In this document: piece after piece, positions 9,471 through 20,583 of the stretch
Layout of the letters: every line of letters starts with the position of its first letter
Position numbering within the stretch: position 1 is the stretch's first letter
Origin: Vigna angularis
Lineage: Eukaryota; Streptophyta; Magnoliopsida; Fabales; Fabaceae
Assembly: GCF_016808095.1 (NCBI RefSeq)
Contig: NC_068975.1
Location: 7,752,001-7,816,000, forward strand
Reading direction: 5' to 3'
Length of the DNA stretch: 64,000 nucleotides
Notes under the pieces: generated by a model
Told to the model about the DNA's origin: nothing
What the model saw: only the letters and a program-made list of their open reading frames with translations
Database searches by the model: none
Position numbers and translations under genes: made by a program

Positions 9471-9990
9471 TGTTAACACTCGGAAAGTGTACCGAATCAT
9501 ATCAAGTACTAATAAAATGGTAAGACCAAGTATCGTTTCCCAAAGGACTCACGGCCTAAACAGTTATGTGATTTCTTGATTAAATTAGACTTGTAAACAA
9601 AATCATTGTGTTTGAATTGCGGAAAATAAACATGAATGCAAGTTTTGATCAATTGGATTGAAAGATGCAAAAGTGATTGATGTAAAATATGAATGATTAT
9701 GTTGTTGGGTTTCCGACTTATCTTATCCACTCTCATGTATTCATGAATTCATCTTTCTTCATTAATGTTAATGCCACTTTCTAATTTACCTTAAACCCGA
9801 TGTCTCGGTGAAGAAAGCCTACTCCTAATCACTAGTTTACAATGTCTTGTCTCCCTAGCAATTATTCATGCATTACATTCGCATATAAGCTTAAAGGCAA
9901 CCGATCTTCCTATTCCTATGTCTAGGTAATATTTCTTCCGACAGAATTTCACTAGTTCTAGATTTACCTATATATGTCCATATAGATAAG
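9471..9990 (-). repeat. Athila-type LTR fragment (minus)
   Basis: Starts TGTTAACACTCGG like the 12494 copy and follows it for about 500 bp, then joins a coding fragment on the minus strand at about 9990. It is probably the truncated 3' LTR of the minus-strand element whose 5' LTR is at 12494-13671. Confidence 0.6.
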
Positions 9991-10359
9991 ATCAGGATCA
10001 TACCAAATGGTGTGTCCTCTAACATAGTTCATATATTCCTCCGTGGGATAATCACCCAACCGCCTTGCATTGGTGTAGAAATCTTTTATTACTGCTATGT
10101 TAGCTGGTGCAGGATAAGTGGCTAGTCTCTCCCAATTCCTGTTCTCTAATTGCTCTCCAAACTGTGGAGCAAAATCAAGTATCAACCCAGCCTTCCTTTC
10201 CATCAGTAGCCTTCTATCTTGGACAATATTGAAATGACGCTCATGCTTGCGGGAAAGGAACTTGTTGGAATAGGAGTGTTCTGGTTCCTTATCCTTCCTC
10301 TTGGATCCTATAGTCTTGATTCTTTTGCCCGATGAGGAGGCCATCCCTACATCAAACAC
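9964..10359 (-). pseudogene. Athila-associated accessory ORF, N-terminal part (plant-transposon-protein-like)
   Basis: 131-codon minus-strand frame; the likely start is the second Met (10342-10344), giving MASSSGKRIK. A basic N-terminus (about residues 10-30) leads into the pattern VIKDFYTNA, then YVRGHTIWYD. This matches the 'putative plant transposon protein' domain (Transposase_32 from memory) and the pattern in the ORF at 409-1542. The frame runs into LTR sequence near 9990, so the C-terminal half is lost. C-terminal pieces of related copies lie at 13672, 15541, 20402 and 22077. The position upstream of a 3' LTR fits the env-like slot of Athila/Calypso elements. Confidence 0.6.
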
Positions 10360-11683
10360 AATTCACAAAACCACAAGACACATTGTTAACCATTAGTAAA
10401 CCATAAACAACTCCTTAAAACCATTCCTCTCACTGTTGAGGGCAAACAGAACCCCTTAACGCAACCTGTATAGAGAATTAGCAAGAAAAACAAGCTCAAA
10501 CACCATTCTGTAGGAATTGCGCTATGGGGAAATTTCTACTAAGCGACGTTTCTGCAGATTTTTCAAAATCACCCAAAAATGCTTCTAATCTCCACCCATA
10601 TGCATTCTTCCTAGTTCCAGACCCAAATCAAGCAATTTAATCGATCCAAACTGTGATTAATTCATCTAATCATGCATAAAAACCAAAATCCCTCAAGAAT
10701 CATGCTTAGACAACCATGTTCATACCAATTCATGCTTTCAAAAACCCTAGAATGTAAAATGCTTGTACTTACTTGGGTGGAGATGTTGAATATGTGTAGA
10801 ATGCTCTAGGAATGTGCAAAAATCAGCCCCTAACAACAATGCTCTCCCACAACCCCAAACTTGGATAGAAACTTGATGCAAAAGTGGTTTAAAGAGAGAT
10901 TTTATGAAGGGGGAAGAAGGGAAAAGTAGAAAGAACTCTTTGGAGAGTGCTTGAGAGTGTGTGGGAAGAGGAAGATCTGAAAATGGAGGCCAAGACGTAC
11001 CCTAGAGTATAAAAATGACCTAATGGGCCAAATCCCGTTGAGCCCAATTAAAACAAGACCAGTCAGCAAAACTGTAGCGTTCGCGCTTAGCAGTAATTAC
11101 CGTTGAGCGGTATTCGCGACACCAAGTCTCCTCCTTCCTATCTTGCCCTAGGTGTCCTTTACCAATGCCTTTCACTTACCCAATGCATTTAGTCTCTCAC
11201 ATCCCTCAAACATTCAATCCCTATAATGCAACTAAAGCAGAATCAAAACAAACAAACAAAGATAAATTCAATGAACTGAGTTGTCTCCCAAGTAGCACTT
11301 GTTTAACGTCATGAGCCTGACCCAAAATCCTCCAGCTCCCTTCAGTTGGCAAATCTTTCTTACCAACACCCATCAGTAGGTGTAAACAAACATAGTATCC
11401 TTTAGTAGATACTCTTTCACCTAACATCCATCAGTAGATGTAAACCCTGTAACAAACTCATAACAAAACTAAAATACCAAAAGTTCACAATTACATCACC
11501 AAATAAAAATTAAAGTTCTTAAATCAACTGGGTTGCCTCCCAGGAAGCGCTCTTTTAACATCATTAGCTTGACCCAATAAAGCTCAAGTTCCATCTTCAA
11601 TGTTGGTGTTCTCCTTTCTGGATATTCTCTTTTTTTTTCTTCTTTTTGCTGAATTTCTTCAGGAATTTGATAAAACTAGGAAC
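10360..11683 (-). other. non-coding interior of a minus-strand Athila-type element
   Basis: No credible gene. A motif of about 45 bp, readable as 'ttgcctcccaggaagcgct..ttaacatcattagcttgac', occurs at 11527-11575 and in diverged form at 11278-11325. 'catcagtag(a/g)tgtaaac' occurs at 11364 and 11430; this is the reverse of the gcatctactgatgg repeats at 16052 and 22230. These tie the stretch to the region between pol and the accessory ORF of the same family. Pol itself is deleted. Confidence 0.45.
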
Positions 11684-12400
11684 CTATTTCAATGTCTCAA
11701 TCATAGGAACTTTAATCTCTAATTTCTTGAAGATTTCCATAAAGCGCTCAAATTCCTTCTCCTTCCTATGATACTTCTTTGGATGAGGAAGAGGTTTTTC
11801 ATATGATTCTTTCTTTTCTTCTCTCGACCTCTTTTTCTTTTCTCTCACTTTCTTTTTTCCTTCTCTTTTTCCACTCACTTTCTTCATCTTCACACAAATT
11901 TTCTTTCTCTTTTCTCTCTCAACCACTTCTCTTTCTTTCTCTACATCTTTATCTTTTTCTCTCAACTCTTCCTTTTCTTTTCTCTCTATCTTTTTCTCAT
12001 CTAAAGTCTTGTCACCTCCAGTGATAATGGCTTGACATTCCTCCCTCGGGTTAACTTTAGTATCAACCCCAAAATCTTCCAATCTCTCAATTACGTGACC
12101 AATCTGCATCTCCATCCTTTTGAATGTTGCTTGAATGCTTTTTTGAGTGGAGATGGACTCTTGCATAAATTATTGAAGGGCGTCATCCATCTTTGCCATT
12201 CTTTCTGATAGAGACCTTTGTTGTTGCCATTGTTGTGTTGGTAGTCTCTCAAATTGTTCGGCAGCTTGCCCAAATTGACTTTGATCCATGCTTGAGTTAG
12301 ATTCCCTCCAGTGGTTGAGATTACCTTGCTAGAATTGAGTGCCCATATAGTTAAAAAGATAAAAAGATAAAAAGATGAAAAGATGAAAAGATAAAACAAA
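11684..12400 (-). pseudogene. Athila-type gag C-terminal region, decayed
   Basis: A 160-codon frame (11684-12166) has MEMQIGHVIERL, then NPREECQAIIT, a long Lys/Glu/Arg-rich insert, then PHPKKYHRKEKEFERFMEIFKKLEI. The first two and the last blocks are conserved at the gag-protease border of plant Ty3/gypsy elements. Upstream (12170-12400) are further gag-like bits with stops. Protease, RT and integrase do not follow; the element has lost pol. The charged insert resembles the one in the gypsy gag at 8040-8230, possibly by low-complexity convergence. Confidence 0.65.
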
Positions 12401-12470
12401 AAGATAAAAAGATAACAATAAAGTCAAAGCTAATCAATAATCACACAAATAGAATAGTTAAACCACGAGT

Positions 12471-12487
12471 CCCCAACAACAGCGCCA
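12471..12487 (-). other. decayed primer binding site (tRNA-Asp type)
   Basis: Minus strand reads TGGCGCTGTTGTTGGGG; three differences from the intact site at 3037-3052 all fit loss of methylated C. It lies 6 bp from the LTR at 12494. Confidence 0.6.
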
Positions 12488-12493
12488 AAAACT

Positions 12494-13671
12494 TGTTAAC
12501 ACTCGGAAAGTGTACCGAATCGTATCAAGTAATAATAAAATGGTAAGACTAAGTAACGTTTCCCAAAGGACTCATGACCTAGACAGTTATGTGATTTCTT
12601 GATTAAATTAGGCTTGTGAACAAAATCATTGTGGTTGAATTGTGAAAAATAAACATGAATGCAAGTTTTGATCAATTGGATTGAAAGATGCAAAAGTGAT
12701 TGATGTAAAATAGGGAATGATGATGTTGTTGGGGTTTCTGACTTATCCTATCCACTCTCATGTATTCATGAATTCATCTTTCTTCATTAATGTTAATGGC
12801 ACTTTCTAATTTACCTTAAATCCGATGTCTCGCTGAATAAAGCCTACTCCTAATCACTAATTTAAAATGTCTTGTCTCCCTAGCAATTATTCATGCAATA
12901 CATTCGCACAGAAGCTTCAAGGCAACCGATCCTACTATTCCTATGTCTAGGAAATATTACTATTGGGAGAATTTCTTCATGTCTAGATTTATCTATATGT
13001 GTCCATACAAATAACATCAATGATCATGCAATTGAATGAGTTAAACAAAGCATGCATATAGTATAGAATAAAAATCCTAGCAATTAATGAAAGAAATCAT
13101 ATGGATTAAAGAACCAATTCAATACATGAGAGTTTCAAAGAATTACATTGATTCCCCAACAACAATGAAGGTTTAGTTCACCATAATCATGGTGAAACTA
13201 GATGAAAAATAATGAAAGAATGAAAGATAGAACCCTAGAATTTGAAGAGTAGAGCTTGAGCATCCAAAATCCTCCTCCAAGGGGTGAAGAAAGTGTGATT
13301 TTGCTTGGTTCTGCCAAAAGATCCTAACCCTAGGCGACTAAAACCTTATTTAGACTCCTATAGATTACAGAAAAGTGGCCCAATGCCCATTAAAATGGCG
13401 CTCAGCGGTATTTTTCGTTGAGCGGTACTTGTGGCTCTTCTTTTATGCACTTTTTCTTCCTTTTCTGACTCCAACTTATGGCTACTTCATTTATTCCATT
13501 CAATTCATCTTAAAACCTGCAAAAACAAGGAGAACCAAGCATAAAACCCATCCAACTCTCTTATTTCTAAAACATAAGCAAAAGCATGATTACAAGCTAG
13601 TTTCTAAGTCATAAAGGTTGTCTTTAAGGTCAAAATTAAGTCTAAAAATAATAGTTTTTCAACTGTTATCA
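12494..13671 (-). repeat. Athila-type 5' LTR, subfamily A
   Basis: 1,178 bp, TGTTAACACTCGG to CTGTTATCA on the plus strand. It is adjacent to a decayed primer binding site, so it is a minus-strand 5' LTR. It is strongly similar to 19154-20401, and both are followed by the same accessory-ORF fragment starting GGATGCTGC. Confidence 0.75.
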
Positions 13672-13854
13672 GGATGCTGCACCCTTTCAGATGAGAGACA
13701 TGTATATGTCTCTAATGGAGTCTAGGATGGAGGCTCTTTATAGACAGGAATAGGCTTTGCTGATGAACCTGACTTCAGCCTTTCCTAAGAGACAGTTTAT
13801 GTCTCAGGAAGAATTCCAGGCTTATGTTGCATGGCCTGCAAATCCAGCTCAGGA
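13672..13854 (+). pseudogene. accessory ORF C-terminal fragment (copy 1)
   Basis: Reads MRDMYMSLMESRMEALYRQ, a stop, then FPKRQFMSQEEFQAYVAWP. The same segment is at 20402-20583, and the related RDMYMSLIDDRM at 15755. This is the C-terminal part of the Athila-associated accessory ORF. It ends at CTCAGG, the same point at which the 20402 copy is interrupted by a solo LTR, so it is a duplicate made after that insertion. Confidence 0.6.
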
Positions 13855-14095
13855 GATAACGGTTGAAAATATCGTTATCTGTGATGAAAATATCGTTTTC
13901 TGTTAAGTTGTGTGAATAAGAGAGCTGAGCTTGAATTTGATGATTTTATGACCTTTGGGAGAACCATACTTGGTCTTACCAGGTTTATTACTTGATACGA
14001 TTCGGTTACACTTGCCGAGGGTCTAAAAAGTTCTTGACTCCGTTTTCGGGGATTAAAGATTTGTTCACCAAACATGAGGACGAAGTAAACATTTA
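13855..14095 (+). repeat. heavily deleted Athila-type LTR with degenerate primer site
   Basis: About 100 bp of LTR start (GATAACGGTTGAAAAT) is joined to about 70 bp of LTR end (ACTTGATACGATTCGG), followed by CTCCGTTTTCGGGGATT (14039-14055), a decayed version of the tRNA-Asp-type site. Most of the LTR is deleted. Confidence 0.55.
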
Positions 14096-15488
14096 AGCCT
14101 TTATACTTAACTTTGATAATCAATCAACCCTTTTTGACTTAGAAACTTGCTTTAACTCATGTTTTTGCTTTAGTTTTGTGAATAAGAGAGTTGAAGGTGA
14201 ATTTAATGGTTTTGTGCTAGATTCCTTTGATTTTGTAGGTTATTGGATTTATTTGAAAGAAGAGTTAAAGTACCAAATGGTTGGAATGTAGAAAAGTCAA
14301 TCAGAAACAGAAAAGTCAACTAGTCAACCCAAAAAGTCAACCAGTCAACCAGAAAAGTCAATCAGTCAACCAGAATGCAGAAAAGTCAACTACAGTGCAG
14401 AAAAAGTTGCACTGAGCGGCAGTTTTGAAGTGCTGAAATCACCGCTGAGCGCCAAATTCCTCTAAGCACCATTTAAGTGGGCTTGAACCTATTTTCTGTT
14501 ATTCTTATGGGCTTGGACCTATTTTCTGTTATTTTTATGTTCTATTTAAGGACTTGCACGTCCTAGGTTTTGTATCTTTTGATGGTTTGAGCACAGAAAC
14601 ACACTTTTCATCCCTTGGGGGTAGATTTGGGGATGGTGACAGCTCTCCTCTTCTCTTTCTCGGGTTTTTCTATATCTTTCATTCTTTCATTCCATTGTTC
14701 ATCTAGTTTTTCCATGACGATGGAGAACTAAAGCTTATTTGTTGTTCGGAAATATGTAACCTCTTAAACTCTCTTGTATTTGAATTGATTCTTATTATTG
14801 ATATATGCTTCTTTCATTAATTTTTAGAGATATTCTTCTTTGCTCAAATGCTTGTGATGTTTGATTCATGTATGGCATAAATCTTATTATTTGTAAGTAT
14901 CAGGAGATTTCGTACTCCTAGGGTTGGACAATTTGGGGATGTGACAACTCTTCTCTTCTCTCCTTAGGATTGTTATTGAGAAATATCTTGCAAATCACGA
15001 TCTGGGGAATTCTCCCAATAATAGTATAAACCTAGACATAGGAATATGATGGTTGGTTTCCTTTAAGCTTCTGTGCGACATAATGCATGAATAATTGTTA
15101 GGGAGACAAGACATTGTAAACTAGTGATTGTGAGTAGGCTTTCTTCATCGAGACATCGGGTTTAAGGTAAATTAGAAAGTGGCATTAACATTAATGAAGA
15201 AGATGAATTCATATATGTATGAGAGGAAATTAGGTGAAATCTAAACCCAACAACAATATCATCAACTTCATCCATTCATTCTTGTGTTTAGCCTCAATTG
15301 ATCAAATTGCATTCATGTTTATTTTATTGCATTTGCATCCAAAAAGTCCCAAAATTTGTTCTTTAGAGTCTTAATTAGTTGAGTAATAACATAATTGTTT
15401 AGTGTCGTGAGTCTCTTGGGAAACAATACTTGGTCTTACCAATTATATTACTTGATACGATTCAGTTACACTTGCCGAGTTCTTAACA
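14096..15488 (+). repeat. Athila-type LTR, subfamily A (5' end missing)
   Basis: Nearly full LTR: a GC island (14410-14470, including cgctgagcgcc), the TATA region TTCTATTTAAGGAC (14540-14553), and the 3' end TGCCGAGTTCTTAACA. A degenerate primer site follows at 15498-15520 (CTCCGGTTTCGGG). It contains a series of short AAAGTCAACCAG-like repeats at 14290-14400. Confidence 0.65.
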
Positions 15489-15540
15489 AGTTTTTTACTC
15501 CGGTTTCGGGAATTAAAAGTTTGTTTATCAACATCCCTCT

Positions 15541-16051
15541 ATGATTACACATTTATGTGAGCTAGCTGGGGTGAATATCTCTGCTCCACCATTTGACAGG
15601 CCTAGGAAAGCTATTAATGAGGCCTATTACAGACAGTATTATGGAGGTGATGAGGCAGCTCAGCCAGTACCACCATGCCATCCTCGCAGAGGAAGAGGAC
15701 CACCATAGGGCCAGGCATCTGTAGAGACTCAGGAGGTAGAGCCATTTCAGATGAGGGACATGTATATGTCTCTTATAGATGATAGGATGCAGTCCATCCA
15801 CAGAGGGCAGGTTGCCACAACAGAGATGATTATTGGATTGTATGATACACCCCCAGCACATAGGTGGACCATGGATGAGTTTCATAATGTGGTGGCATGG
15901 CCAAAGGAGCAAGCTTAGGGCAACAGAGCTGGAGCAGCTGAAGCTTCAGCTATGGATGACGAGGATGATGAAGATGCTTTTTGAAGATGCTGAGGATGAT
16001 GAACAAGAGGAAGATATAGATGACAAATGGGTTGATGAAGAGTTGAGGTAG
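15541..16051 (+). pseudogene. accessory ORF C-terminal part (copy 2)
   Basis: The plus frame starts MITHLCELAGVNIS, has one early stop (about 15707), then VEPFQMRDMYMSLIDDRM and FHNVVAWP, and ends in an acidic tail (EDDEQEEDIDD). This is the best preserved C-terminus of the Athila-associated accessory ORF in the window. It lies directly after an LTR and its degenerate primer site, so gag and pol have been deleted between them. Confidence 0.6.
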
Positions 16052-17297
16052 CATCTACTGATGGATGTTATCGCCTCTAGAGCAGGATTTGTTATCTTTT
16101 GTTTTGTACTGTTGAACTTATTTTCTTCTTTTTTTACAATAGAGTTTGATGTACTCAGTTTGAAAGTTTATCTGCTATGATGGTTTGCTTGTGATTTTTG
16201 CATGATGAGTATTGCTTGATAATGCTTGGATAATGATTGATGTTGAGATTGCGCACTTTATATGCTTATATGCAAGTGGTGGTTCATGAGCTATGTGAAC
16301 AAATGCATAATGCTGTGATTGTGATGATGATGCTAAGCAGGATGTGTATGTGGAATGTTGAATGAGCGTATATGTGAGGTTTTGAACTCCAATTTTTTTT
16401 GGAATGAATGTTATTACTTTGAAAGCATGAATGACTTTGCTGAGGTTTCTATGATTGAATCACTTGCTTGTATGTGTCATATGATCAAGGTTATCTGTTG
16501 TTACCCTTTATTAGCCAAATGTATGATTTTAGCCCAATAAAAGATAGCACAATGTGTTCTATCCTTTGAATCCTTAGCTTTGAACATGATAGAAAACCCT
16601 TTTTGAAAAGCTTTACCTTGAGTTGAGTTGAAGATATCTTGTGGTATTGATAAATGTTCAAGTTTGGGGTTGTTGGGTGATTTAAAAAGGGGAATATGAA
16701 AAACATTGAGCTAAGTATGTGAAAAGTAAAAGAAAAAGGAAAAGAGAAGAAAGAAAAAGTAAGGCTCAATGCAAAAGAAAGTTGGCAAGAAGGAATAATG
16801 GTTGTGTTTAGATGATTTACTTAACTCAAGGATTTTATGATCTAGAAAAACCAATTTTCTTGTTAGCCCAGCCACATTATAAGCCATAGAAAAGTCCTTG
16901 TGATGATACTTGCTTGTGAATGTGTTTGATTATGGTTAAATGAAAGGCAAAGTTAATTCATGTGATATTGTGATAGTAGAGTGAAGGAGTGACCTCTTAT
17001 ACACTTGTGTGTTTAAGTGAAACATTGTATCTAGCAAGGAAAGATTCCATGAGCACATGTTTACATCTATGCTTAGTTGATTGATCATTCATGAGAGTAG
17101 CATTTGTTGAATATTATGTGATTATGTGAACAATAAAGCATGTGTGCATCTTGACTGAATTTTTGTTGAGTTGATTTGAGTAATTACTTATCTTGAAATA
17201 AGGAGTTTTGAATGTGGTGAACCATTGTATGGATTGGTGGAGGATTGAGTTACACTTTGTTTGCTTGAGGACAAGCAAAGTTCTAAGTTTGGGGCTG
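16052..17297 (+). other. Athila-type 3' non-coding region with polypurine tract
   Basis: No gene. It begins with the tagcatctactgatggatg repeat, contains 'caagtttggggttg' (16658-16672) and ends 'gaggacaagcaaagttctaagtttggggctg' just before the LTR at 17298. AAGTTTGGGG (17285-17294) is the likely plus-strand primer tract. The same layout is at 22225-23470 plus 25838-25965. Confidence 0.55.
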
Positions 17298-17683
17298 TGA
17301 TAACAGTTGAAAAACTGTTATTTTTAGACTTAATTTTGACCTTAAAGACAACCTTTATGACTTAGAAACTAGCTTGTAATCATGTTTTTGCTTATGTTTT
17401 GGAAATAAGAGAGTTGGATGGGTTTTATGCTTGGTTTTCCTTATTTTTGCAAGTTTTAAGATGAATTGAATGGAAGAAGTGAAGTAGCCATAAGTTGGAG
17501 TCAGAAAAGAAAGAAAAAGTGCATAAAAGAAGAGTCACAAGTACCGCTGAGCGGCACTTTGAAGTCCCGTAGTCACCGTTGAGGGGCAAAACTCCAACTG
17601 AGCGTCAAATAGAAGAATCACACTTACCGCTGAGCGCCATTTAAATGGGCCTTGGGCCACTTTTCTGTAATCTGTAGGAATCC
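17298..17683 (+). repeat. Athila-type LTR, U3 part (plus)
   Basis: Starts TGATAACAGTTG after a polypurine tract and ends within the GC island/TATA region at about 17683, where an inverted LTR piece begins. Confidence 0.65.
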
Positions 17684-18389
17684 TAGAATTTGATACATGA
17701 GAGTTTAAAATGATTACATCATTTCCCCAACAATAATGGAGGTTTAGTTCACCATAAACATGGTGAAACTAGATGAAAATAATGAAAAGAACGAAAGATA
17801 GAACCCTAGAATTTGAAGAAAGGAGCTTCTGCCTTCGAGGGGTGAAAAGGTGGGATTTCGCCTCTTTCTGTCCAAAGATACCAATCCTAGGTCGACTATA
17901 CCCTTATATAGTTTATTAAAAATTACAGAAAATAGGCCCAAGCCCAATTAAATGGCGCTCAACGGCACTTTTGATGCTCAACGGTAACTGCGACTCTTCA
18001 AGATGACGCTCAGCTGTAGTTTTGGCCCTAAGCGGTGACTGCGGTGCTTCAGAATGCCGCTCAGCGGTAAAAGCTACGCTCAGCGGTAAAAGCTGCGCTC
18101 AGCGGTAAAAGCTGCGCTCAGCGGTAAAAGCTGCGCTCAGCGGTGACTGCAGTTCTTCTTTTATGCACTTTTACTTCCTTTTTTGAGTCCAACTCCTTAC
18201 TACTTCAACTTCTTTCATCTAATTCGTTTTAATTCCTTCCAAAACAAGGAAAACCAAACATAAAACCCATCCAACTCTCTTATTTCCAAAACTTAAGCAA
18301 AAACATGATTCCAAGCTAGTTTCTAAGTCATAAAGGTTGTTTTAATATCAAAATTAAGCATAAAAATAACGGTTTTTCAACCGTTATCA
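17684..18389 (-). repeat. Athila-type LTR fragment (minus), ending ACCGTTATCA
   Basis: Inverted relative to 17298-17683; together they make a large imperfect hairpin (arms about 17298-17680 and 17925-18389). It contains an expanded GC island with a 19-bp minisatellite. Confidence 0.65.
18059..18150 (+). repeat. 19-bp tandem repeat in the LTR GC island
   Basis: The unit GCTCAGCGGTAAAAGCTGC starts at 18059, 18078, 18097 and 18116, with a partial copy at 18135; only the first unit differs (CTAC). Single copies of the core CGCTGAGCG occur in the other LTRs at the same place, so this copy has expanded. Confidence 0.85.
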
Positions 18390-19153
18390 ATCTCTAGCTG
18401 GAACAACACAACAACACAGTCTTCTATTCTCTGAAGGCGGATCTGGAGGCGGCAGCTTCCTCTTCTACTTTTAGGCTTTTACTATCTCATGCTTTTCCAT
18501 TATTCATCTAGTTTCTCCATGTCTATGGGAAACTAAACTCTGTTTGTTATTGGGGAATGATGTAACCTTGTGAACTCTCATGTATTTGAATTGATTCTTA
18601 ATCATATATGCTTTTTTTCATTAATTGTTAGGGAATTCATCTGTTTCAATGCTTGCTCTATTTAACTCATTTAATAGCATGATTTATGAATTGCATGAGT
18701 GTTGGGAGGTTCCTTACAATTCAGGTTCTTGTTGAATTCTCCCAAGGGTAATATTTCTCATCGATGAGGGTATTAGTACTTGGTCGTCTTAAGCTCTTGA
18801 GCTTCAGACTTAATTTTCTAGGAACGCTAAGAATTGCACGAACTAGGAATTAAGGCTGGTTTATTGCGCCGAGGGATCGAATTCTAAGTAATTTAGTGAG
18901 TGATGTTAACATTATTGTAAAAAGAAGAATTCTTATATACATGAGACTAAACTTGGTGAAATTAAACCCTAACAGCATAATCATCTCATTTTATAAACAA
19001 CCTCTGTTCCTCATTGTGTTCTCTGTTATTGATCAGTTACATTCATATTTAATTTTATGTCTTTGGATTTGAAACCAACAATCTTGTTTTATTTAAGTCT
19101 TAATTAATTGAGTTATCACACAACTGTCTAGTGCCAAGAGTCTTCAGGGATAC
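18390..19153 (+). repeat. Athila-type LTR fragment, subfamily B (plus)
   Basis: Starts at 'atctctagctggaac' (just after the TATA region of subfamily B) and runs to 'cttcagggatac', where a minus-strand LTR begins. It matches 21258-22017 closely. Confidence 0.6.
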
Positions 19154-20401
19154 TGTTAACCTTCGGCAAGTGTAACTGAATCGTATCAAATAATAATAAA
19201 TGGTAAGACCAAGTTTCGTTTCCCAAAGGACTCACGGCCTAAACAGTTATGTGATTTGTTGATTAAATTAAACTTGTGAACAAAGTCCTGTAGATTTCAA
19301 TGCAAATACTAAAAAGTAAATATGAATGCATGTATTGATCAATTGAACAAAAGAAGCAAATCGTGATTGAAATATATGGAATCATGATGTTGTTGGGGGT
19401 TTTCAATTCATCCTATCCACTTTCATGTATTCAAGAATTCATCTTTCTTCATTAATGTTAATGTTACTTTCTAATTTACCTTAAACCCAATATCTTGGTG
19501 AAGAAAGCCTACTCCTAATCACTAGTTTACAATGTCTTGTCTCCCTAACAATTATTCATGCATTACATTCGCACAGAAGCTTAAAGGCAACCAATCCTCT
19601 TATCCCTATGTCTCGGCAATATTACTATTGGGAGAATTTCTTCATGTCTAGATTTATCTATATGTGTCCATACAAATAACATCAATGATCATGCAATTGA
19701 ATGAGTTAAACAAAGCATGCATATAGTATAGAAGAAAAACCCTAACCATTAATGAAAGAAAGCATATGGATTAAAGAACCAATTCAATACATGAGAGTTT
19801 CAAATTACATTGATTCCCCAAAAACAATGAAGGTTTAGTTCACCATAATCATGGTGAAACTAGATGAAAAATAATGAAAGAATGAAAGATAGAACCCTAG
19901 AATTTGAAGAGTGGAGCTTGAGCATCCAAAATACTCCTCCAAGGGGTGAAGAAAGTGTGATTTTTCTTGGTTCTGCCAAAAGATCCTAACCCTAGGCGAC
20001 TAAAACCTTATATAGACTCCTTCAAATTACAGAAAAGTGGCCCAAGACCCATTAAAATGGCGCTTAGCGGTAATTACCGCTCAGTGGTAAGTGCGGTTCT
20101 TCTATTTGACGCTCAGCTACAATTTTGCCCCTCAACGGTAATTTTCGCCGAGCGATACTTGCGGCTCTTCTTTTTTGCATTTTTTCTTCCTTTTCTGACT
20201 CTAACTTATGGCTACTTCACTTCTTCCATTCAATTCATCTTAAAACCTGCAAAAACAAGGAAAACCAAGCATAAAACCCATCCAACTCTTTTATTTCTAA
20301 AACATAAGCAAAAACATTATTACAAGCTAGTTTCTAAGTCATAAAGGTTGTCTTTAAGGTCAAAATTAAGTCTAAAAATAATAGTTTTTCAACTGTTATC
20401 A
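19154..20401 (-). repeat. Athila-type LTR, subfamily A (minus)
   Basis: 1,248 bp, TGTTAACCTTCGG to CTGTTATCA. A near copy of 12494-13671, and followed by the same GGATGCTGC coding fragment. The flanks (GATAC, GGATG) are not a target duplication. Confidence 0.7.
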
Positions 20402-20583
20402 GGATGCTGCACCCTTCTAGATGAGAGACATGTATATGTCTCTAATGGAGTCTAGGATGAAGGCTCTTTATAGAGGGGAACAGACTTTGCTGATGAACTT
20501 GACTTCAGCCTTTCCTAAGAGACAGTTTATGTCTCAGGAAGAATTTTAGGCTTATGTTGCATGGCCTGCAAATCTAGCTCAGG
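20402..20583 (+). pseudogene. accessory ORF C-terminal fragment (copy 3), left of the solo LTR
   Basis: The same segment as 13672-13854 (RDMYMSLMESRM). It is interrupted at TCAGG by the solo LTR 20584-22076, and the frame continues at 22077 without shift when one TCAGG is removed. Confidence 0.6.

Noticed and set aside
11779..12024. 81-codon plus-strand ORF rich in Ser, Phe and Leu
   Set aside because: Shadow of the Lys/Glu-rich minus-strand gag region.
19149..20406. Solo LTR with a target duplication at 19154-20401
   Set aside because: The flanks GATAC and GGATG do not match; the block is a rearranged copy and not a clean insertion.
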